NCBI GenBank assembly: GCA_900755895.1
Contig: CAAEIG010000124.1
Location: 1-24,115 of the forward strand
Length of the DNA stretch: 24,115 nt
Source: Clostridia bacterium
GTDB lineage: Bacteria; Bacillota; Clostridia; Oscillospirales; Acutalibacteraceae
Direction of reading: 5' to 3'
In this document: one piece after another, positions 21,471-24,115 of the stretch
How positions within the stretch are numbered: the first letter of the stretch is position 1
How the letters are laid out: every line of letters starts with the position of its first letter
Notes under the pieces: model-generated
What the model was told of the DNA's origin: nothing
Seen by the model: the letters and a program-made list of their open reading frames with translations, nothing else
The model's database searches: none
Translations under genes and position numbers: made by a program

Positions 21471-22307
21471 TCGCTCTTTTTCTCCAAATAGCTCCGGGTG
21501 CAGACGGCTATAATGAAACAAGTACTGCTGCGCCAGTCCCGCATTCTCCCCAAACTCCTGGGGACTGCGGCCCGGCAGCAGTGTGGCCATGGCTCGCTTC
21601 ATCCAAACATCCATGGGAAAACACGTTGTCTTATGAAATCCGTACAGCAGGGCGCACTCCGCCACCTTGGGCCCCACTCCAAAGATCTTTTGCAGCTCCT
21701 GTCTGCCCACCTCCACCGGCGCCCGGCTCACCAGGTCCAGATCCACCTGGCCTGACGCCACTTTTTTGGCGGCGTCCAGCAGGTACTTGGCTCGGAATCC
21801 AGCCCGCAGCGGCGCCAGATCCTCCAAGGTACGGGAAGCCAACCCCTGGGCTGTGGGAAATGCATGCCACTCCGTGCCGGGGATGGGCTCCCCAAAACTG
21901 CTGCACAGCCGGTGGATAATCCCCTTGATCCGGGGGATATGATTGTTCTGGGAGATGATAAAGGAGCACAGCGCCTCCCAGGGCTCCTGGCGGAGAATCC
22001 GAATCCCCGGGGCAAAGGCGGCGGCCTCCTCCAGTGCGGGACTCATGGCCGACAGTTGGGCCCGCTTCTGTTCATAGTCGGCGTCTAGGTCAAAATACTC
22101 CCGCCAGGTGGTCTCCAGATCCTCCTGGGAGCACAAAAACCACACCCGGTCCCCCCGCTGCTCCAGCCGCAGGACCTTCCCAAAGGCCGCTCCCTCCCAC
22201 AGGGAGCACTCCCCCTCCCGGGAGAGCTCCACCCAACGGAAGGCCTGGCCGCAATCCAGGGTTTGGGCCAGGTCGAAGGATACGGGGCTGGGCTGCCCGG
22301 CTGTCAT
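21456..22307 (-). CDS. OGG-type DNA glycosylase (8-oxoguanine/alkylbase repair)
   Basis: Predicted protein of 283 residues. ATG 22307 has GAGGGGG upstream, overlapping the stop of the DUF6062 gene; the alternative at 22340 would overlap that gene. The OGG_N-like domain is residues 1-105 (FDLAQTLDCGQAFRW). The helix-hairpin-helix GPD domain follows: FIISQNNHIPRIKGII, IFGVGPKVAECALLYGF with catalytic Lys214, and CFPMDVWMKRAM with Asp233. Such bifunctional glycosylase/AP lyases remove 8-oxoguanine. I call the substrate by family, not proof. The last residues (KERTRSA) and the stop lie in the edge of hairpin element C. Confidence 0.93.
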   Translation of the reverse strand: MTAGQPSPVSFDLAQTLDCGQAFRWVELSREGECSLWEGAAFGKVLRLEQRGDRVWFLCSQEDLETTWREYFDLDADYEQKRAQLSAMSPALEEAAAFAPGIRILRQEPWEALCSFIISQNNHIPRIKGIIHRLCSSFGEPIPGTEWHAFPTAQGLASRTLEDLAPLRAGFRAKYLLDAAKKVASGQVDLDLVSRAPVEVGRQELQKIFGVGPKVAECALLYGFHKTTCFPMDVWMKRAMATLLPGRSPQEFGENAGLAQQYLFHYSRLHPELFGEKERTRSA

Positions 22308-22317
22308 GGGGACCCCC

Positions 22318-23034
22318 TCAAAAGGCACGGTTCTTCTCATCGGCCTTCTGCCGGACCTCCGGCTCCCGGGACACCAGGTAGCGGATAGCGCGCTCTATGG
22401 CGTCCTTGGAGTTGCCCCAATCCCCGCCTGCGTTGCGGTAGTCAAACATCCGGCAGAAATGGGTGATATCTGCATTCACCTGCTCCAAATATGTTTTGGC
22501 CAGGCCTGTGGTCACCTGCTCAAACTGGGGGAACACCTTCCTGGGAAGCTTCTGGGCGGCCTCCATCACCATGCCGTAGTGGGACAGGCAAATGTAGGGC
22601 TGCTCCGCATAGAGCTTTTGAAAGTCCGGGTCCGTCTGCCACAGCTTTAAGGTGCTGTCCAACAGATGAGCAGTGTTCTTTTCGATATTCTCGCAGACAA
22701 AGCAGTGCTCCTCCCGACTGTGCACCGCTGCGGCCACCTTCTTCGGCTGGACTTTTCCACCTTGAGGAAACACCTCGTCGTGAACCGTCTGAAGCAGGCT
22801 CTCCAGAATCAGCGCCACAGACAGCCGGCTGCCCCGAGCCAGAATTTGATTGAAATGCTCGGTGCAAAATCCCAGCCGGTTGGTCTCCACCCGAACGTCC
22901 GGCTCCATCATGGCGGCGCCGGTGATGTAGGTGGCCATCCGATCCTCCAGCATATCCCGCATCCGGCAGAACGGACAGCCGTCCTTGGGCAGGAACACGT
23001 CGTTTACCGGGATGGAGCAAATATCTTCCCGCAT
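22318..23034 (-). CDS. DUF6062-like protein with two CxxC/CxxH sites
   Basis: Predicted protein of 238 residues; the start at 23034 has GGGAGG upstream. I associate it from memory with DUF6062 (MMEPDVRVETNRLGFCTEHF). It has a repeated pattern: C20PFC23 with C57TEH60, and C111FVC114 with C149LSH152, two likely zinc sites formed by internal duplication. The rest is helical. It is cytoplasmic with no known function. It precedes ogg by 10 bp and is probably co-transcribed with it. A candidate extended -10 promoter is at 23168-23176. Confidence 0.9.
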   Translation of the reverse strand: MREDICSIPVNDVFLPKDGCPFCRMRDMLEDRMATYITGAAMMEPDVRVETNRLGFCTEHFNQILARGSRLSVALILESLLQTVHDEVFPQGGKVQPKKVAAAVHSREEHCFVCENIEKNTAHLLDSTLKLWQTDPDFQKLYAEQPYICLSHYGMVMEAAQKLPRKVFPQFEQVTTGLAKTYLEQVNADITHFCRMFDYRNAGGDWGNSKDAIERAIRYLVSREPEVRQKADEKNRAF

Positions 23035-23167
23035 GGCTAAAACCTCCCAAAAAGTATGTTCGACAAAATTACTGTATATTTATGCAAAACGGCATTTTAG
23101 GGGGAAAACGGACCCTTTCTCACCGGTTTTTGTGAAAACACGCCGGAAACCCCCTGCTTTTGCCGCT

Positions 23168-23176
23168 AGTATACCA
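23168..23176 (-). promoter_or_regulatory. Candidate extended -10 promoter of the DUF6062-ogg pair
   Basis: TGGTATACT on the minus strand is an extended -10. No clear -35 is visible at 17 bp. The leader would be about 130 bases and includes an inverted repeat near 23124-23147 (CCGG arms around GTTTT/AAAAC). Confidence 0.45.
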
Positions 23177-23264
23177 CAAAACGGGGGAAAATCCTAGCCC
23201 CAGTTTTTTCTGGAACTGCCCCCTCTTTGGTGGGATCCCTCTCGTGAAATGTATGTTAAATCTT

Positions 23265-23550
23265 TGTGGACAAGCTGTGAGAAAGAAATTTCACCTTCCC
23301 CACTTGACACAAGATAAAGCGCTTTTTTTCTACGAATCCCCCGGATTTTGGGGCTGCGTTCTTTCTCGAATCCAGGCGATTTTTGTTCTTTTTTCGAAAA
23401 ACTCCGCGGCTTGTTTACATAAAAGAGGCCCTTGGTGGAAACGGGGGAAAGCTGAAAACCGCATGGGACAAGGTGTTTTTCACAGTTTCCACAGAGTTTT
23501 CCACATCCCCCGGTGGAAATGGTGGTTACCTGGCGCCAGGCTGTGGAAAA
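23265..23550. other. Cluster of DnaA-box-like sequences in a gene-poor stretch
   Basis: Within 23035-23764 no gene is supported. The segment contains TTTTTCACA (23476-23484), GTTTCCACA (23485-23493, one mismatch), TTTTCCACA (23497-23505) and TTTTCCACA on the minus strand (23542-23550), all fitting or nearly fitting TTWTNCACA. A further TTGTCCACA is on the minus strand at 23265-23273. A perfect palindrome CCTGGCGCCAGG lies at about 23530-23541, and A/T-rich DNA follows at 23570-23635. This is suggestive of a DnaA-binding region, but dnaA, dnaN and rpmH are not nearby. Confidence 0.4.
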
Positions 23551-23679
23551 GTGGAGTGTTTTTGGTTCCAAAAAAAGAATTTTCTTGCATGGTTTGAAAG
23601 AAAATACTCAAAAAAAGAAAATCCTGTCCAAAAACCCGGGAACTTTGGGAAGCTTTGGGGATTCTGTCCGCATTTTTAT

Positions 23680-23708
23680 TTGAGATTTTCGGGAATGTAT
23701 GCTATAAT
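23680..23708 (+). promoter_or_regulatory. Strong sigma-A promoter of rlmB
   Basis: The -35 is TTGAGA (23680-23685), the spacer is 17 bp and the -10 is a perfect TATAAT (23703-23708). The leader holds GGCCG-GAAA-CGGCC, a hairpin with a GNRA-type loop. Confidence 0.78.
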
Positions 23709-23787
23709 GATCCCAAATTATGGCCGGAAACGGCCTTTATCATCTATTATAAGGAAAAGGGCAGGTGGCCCATTTGCAGAAAGATCG
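23698..23787. repeat. Left arm of a 90-bp inverted repeat (promoter and start of rlmB)
   Basis: This arm and 24026-24115 are complementary at 86 of 90 positions. The four mismatches are all in the inner third. The arm carries the rlmB -10 box, leader hairpin, ribosome-binding site and first codons. Confidence 0.95.
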
Positions 23788-24073
23788 TGAAAAACGTCCC
23801 GCCGCTCCCCTGGATGGGGAGCCCAAAGGGGCGGACATCATCGCCGGGCGCAACGCCGTCACAGAGGCTCTTCGAGCCGGGCGTTGCATCGACAGCCTGT
23901 ACGTTCAGCGGGGAGAACGCTCCGGCTCGCTGCAGGCTATCATCCGCAAGGCCAAGGACAGCGGCGCCGCCATCAAAGAGGCGGACCCCGTCAAGCTGGC
24001 CCACATGTGCGGCGGAGCCAATCACCGATCTTTCGGCAAAGGGCCCACCGGCCCTTTTCCTTATAATAGATGA
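23765..24073 (+). CDS. rlmB: RlmB-type 23S rRNA 2'-O-methyltransferase, N-terminal fragment
   Basis: A GTG start at 23765 (GTGGCCCATTTG) leads to the SpoU-type substrate-binding N-terminal domain: GADIIAGRNAVTEALRAGRCIDSLYVQRG and KLAHMCGGANH. RlmB/TrmH-family enzymes methylate the ribose of a 23S rRNA guanosine or tRNA. The match ends exactly at codon 24023-24025 (the His of GGANH, normally followed by QGV). From 24026 the sequence becomes the inverted copy of the gene's own promoter, giving a meaningless tail to the stop at 24073. The SAM-binding knotted domain is absent. I regard it as an interrupted gene, more likely by assembly error than by biology. Confidence 0.8.
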   Translation: MAHLQKDREKRPAAPLDGEPKGADIIAGRNAVTEALRAGRCIDSLYVQRGERSGSLQAIIRKAKDSGAAIKEADPVKLAHMCGGANHRSFGKGPTGPFPYNR

Positions 24074-24115
24074 TAAAGGCCGTTTCCGGCCATAATTTGG
24101 GATCATTATAGCATA
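24026..24115. repeat. Right arm of the 90-bp inverted repeat, at the window end
   Basis: Reverse complement of 23698-23787 with four differences. It starts exactly where homology to RlmB stops and runs to the last base, so it may extend beyond. Only the -10 box of the copied promoter is included before the sequence ends. Confidence 0.95.

Noticed and set aside
23300..23340. TTGACA at 23304 as a plus-strand promoter
   Set aside because: No acceptable -10 lies 16-18 bp downstream and no gene follows until the separate, strong rlmB promoter.
23265..23640. Calling this a confirmed chromosomal origin
   Set aside because: The boxes are suggestive, but dnaA, dnaN, rpmH and gyrase genes are absent and gene orientation does not flip cleanly here.
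23747..24106. Minus-strand open frame across the inverted repeat
   Set aside because: It is created by the inverted copy of the rlmB upstream region and has no independent support.

Overview
The window looks like chromosomal DNA from a GC-rich member of the Clostridia, most likely Oscillospiraceae (Flavonifractor/Lawsonibacter-like). The evidence is strong GGAGG ribosome-binding sites, sigma-A promoters with 17-bp spacers, a one-chain glycyl-tRNA synthetase, lepA next to hemW, and several families I associate with gut Clostridia (DUF6062- and DUF6591-like proteins). There is no phage, transposase, plasmid gene, CRISPR array, rRNA or tRNA. The family-level assignment is inference from protein character only.

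Layout. 1-1475: a two-gene cassette of unknown function behind a sigma-D-like promoter (minus strand). 1498-3108: a fucose/arabinose-isomerase-family enzyme with an AraR/GntR-like operator at its promoter. 3136-6038: two tandem MATE exporters that overlap by one base if the upstream ATG of the second is used. 6068-9118: a three-gene operon encoding a HAD-GNAT fusion, a SipW-like signal peptidase with a substituted active site, and a membrane-anchored alpha/beta hydrolase. 9160-9817: a lipoprotein. 9923-10704: an ArsR-like regulator whose promoter is flanked by two near-identical palindromes. 10713-12708: a GNAT enzyme, a relic of a second fucO 3' end, and intact fucO. 12718-14244: a TetR regulator and a nucleoside phosphorylase. 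14254-15621: a Ser/Pro/Glu-rich membrane protein with a Tyr/Asp-rich tail. 15642-17164: glyS. 17197-21470: lepA and hemW, each bounded by large intergenic hairpin elements. 21456-23176: an OGG-type DNA glycosylase and a DUF6062-like protein. 23177-24115: a gene-poor stretch with a cluster of DnaA-box-like sequences, then the start of rlmB, cut off by an inverted copy of its own promoter region at the window end.

The most unusual content is the family of intergenic elements at 17197-17659, 19556-19908 and 21041-21470. Each is two facing half-units. The half-units are built from a series of hairpins whose stems differ in sequence but keep pairing, joined by conserved linkers. All six contain a distinctive two-tier hairpin (outer stem, GCAYN on one side, inner hairpin, then TA). 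Such covariation points to a selected RNA or DNA structure. The elements sit 9-13 bp from the ends of lepA and hemW and separate two genes that are commonly adjacent in Firmicutes.

Functionally, fucO (lactaldehyde to 1,2-propanediol) and the isomerase-family gene suggest deoxysugar or pentose fermentation. Most other genes are housekeeping (glyS, lepA, hemW, ogg, rlmB) or small regulator/effector units with readable promoters and operators.
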